This document shows positions 6,642 through 7,230 of a stretch of DNA of 7,230 nt, piece after piece; the first letter of the stretch is position 1; each line of letters starts with the position of its first letter. Origin of the DNA: JBDLSY01 sp041170585 (GTDB taxonomy: Bacteria; Pseudomonadota; Gammaproteobacteria; Burkholderiales; Burkholderiaceae_C); assembly GCA_041170585.1 (NCBI GenBank), contig JBEDNN010000075.1, positions 1 through 7,230 of the forward strand. The letters run 5' to 3'. A program made the position numbers and the translations under genes. The notes under the pieces are model-generated. The model ran no database searches. It had not been told where the DNA came from and worked only from the letters and a program-made list of their open reading frames with translations.

Positions 6642-7230
6642 ATGACTACGCTGGGCATTGTGTGTAGTATGACAAATGTGTTTGCCACTGAACCAGTGTG
6701 TTCTTTTAGTGTTTTGAAAGATGTTTCAATAGGAAATATTGTTTATGAAACTCTAACAGGTGATACTCCCGAAGCTGTCATGGCACAAGTTAAGCCTTTT
6801 TATAAAAAATATAATGAACAGCTCCGCCCAAGTTTTTATCTATATAATTCATTGAGTTTAAATTACACTTTTATTGGTTTTAATAGTATTTATAGTAGTA
6901 CTTATAGTAGTAAAGCATATTATGATGTAAAAGTACAAGGAGAAGCTTGTGTTTATTCTGAAATTTTAAGCCCATCAAAACCACCAATAGTAATGTTAGA
7001 TGGTTGCAATCCTTTGGAAAGTGTAGACCAAATAGAATGCACAGTCCCCACTTGCCCCGCCCCCGTCAATGGGCAACGAGCAGCGGCCGATTGTACGCAA
7101 ACCGTATCGCTGACACCCGCCCCTGGTCAAGCCGAGCCACGCCCCAAAGGTTCTGAAGGCGGTGATGGCAAATCAACGTATGATTTAATCGCCAAAGTCA
7201 CCGAAGGCAACCAGCCCAAAGCAGGCATGG
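6642..7230 (+). CDS. Probable secreted Cys-containing protein, unknown function (3' partial; native start probably ATG 6544 when the repeat is in register)
   Basis: The frame is open from 6543 to the right edge; ATG 6642 is the first ATG in it. With eight repeat units, ATG 6544 would give a leader of SINQ repeats, then the basic stretch 'LRRCRRFLKCRRSF', then 'MTTLGIVCSMTNVFA', ending in a likely signal peptidase site (VFA/TEP). Starting at 6642 would give a weak signal peptide with no basic residue, so 6544 is the better native start. About 180 exported residues are visible: a Tyr/Ser-rich part with a small duplication (YSST/YSSK, 6891-6912), a cysteine-rich part ('ECTVPTCPAP', 'AADCTQ'), a Gly-rich 'GSEGGDG' hinge, and 'TYDLIAKVTEGNQPKAGM', which resembles the start of an Ig-like (Big_1-type) domain. 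Base composition jumps within the gene near 7040. I do not recognise the family. Surface exposure is inferred from the signal peptide and the switch. Confidence 0.7.
   Translation, partial: MTTLGIVCSMTNVFATEPVCSFSVLKDVSIGNIVYETLTGDTPEAVMAQVKPFYKKYNEQLRPSFYLYNSLSLNYTFIGFNSIYSSTYSSKAYYDVKVQGEACVYSEILSPSKPPIVMLDGCNPLESVDQIECTVPTCPAPVNGQRAAADCTQTVSLTPAPGQAEPRPKGSEGGDGKSTYDLIAKVTEGNQPKAGM

Overview
This window looks like part of an AT-rich, Gram-negative, probably gammaproteobacterial chromosome. The glutamate synthase and AlkB sequences are of proteobacterial type, spacers are very AT-rich, leucine is often TTA, and short tandem repeats are unusually common. I cannot name the genus. No RNA gene or CRISPR array is visible.

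Layout: (1) 1-434 (+) is the 3' end of a gene for a probably extracellular protein with an Ig/HYR-like C-terminal domain. (2) 435-650 is a convergent spacer holding TTTTGTA heptamers and a 128-bp inverted-repeat element that is bracketed by a perfect 13-bp direct repeat. (3) 651-1274 (-) encodes a complete AlkB-family 2-oxoglutarate/Fe(II) dioxygenase. (4) 1275-1388 is a short divergent spacer dominated by TTTRTTR heptamers. (5) 1389-6254 (+) is gltB, the large subunit of glutamate synthase. It has all expected motifs but is longer than usual because of two Asn/Thr/Ile-rich inserts, each encoded by a 9-bp tandem repeat. (6) 6255-6543 is a spacer with a second, homologous copy of the inverted-repeat element in the opposite orientation. 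(7) 6544-7230 (+) is the 5' part of a gene for a secreted, Cys-containing protein that runs off the window.

The most notable feature is the start of that last gene. A TCAA/CAAT tetranucleotide tract (about 7.5 units) directly follows ATG 6544. With the present number of units this ATG reads 19 codons and stops. One unit more, or two fewer, would join it in frame to a basic, signal-peptide-like leader and the long downstream frame. This is the classic arrangement of a translational phase-variation switch, here in the OFF register.

The two central genes (DNA/RNA alkylation repair and nitrogen assimilation) are ordinary housekeeping genes that do not form a pathway. They are divergent, are bounded by the two copies of the dispersed repeat, and have a putative surface or secreted protein gene on each side. 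gltD, the usual partner of gltB, is not next to it.
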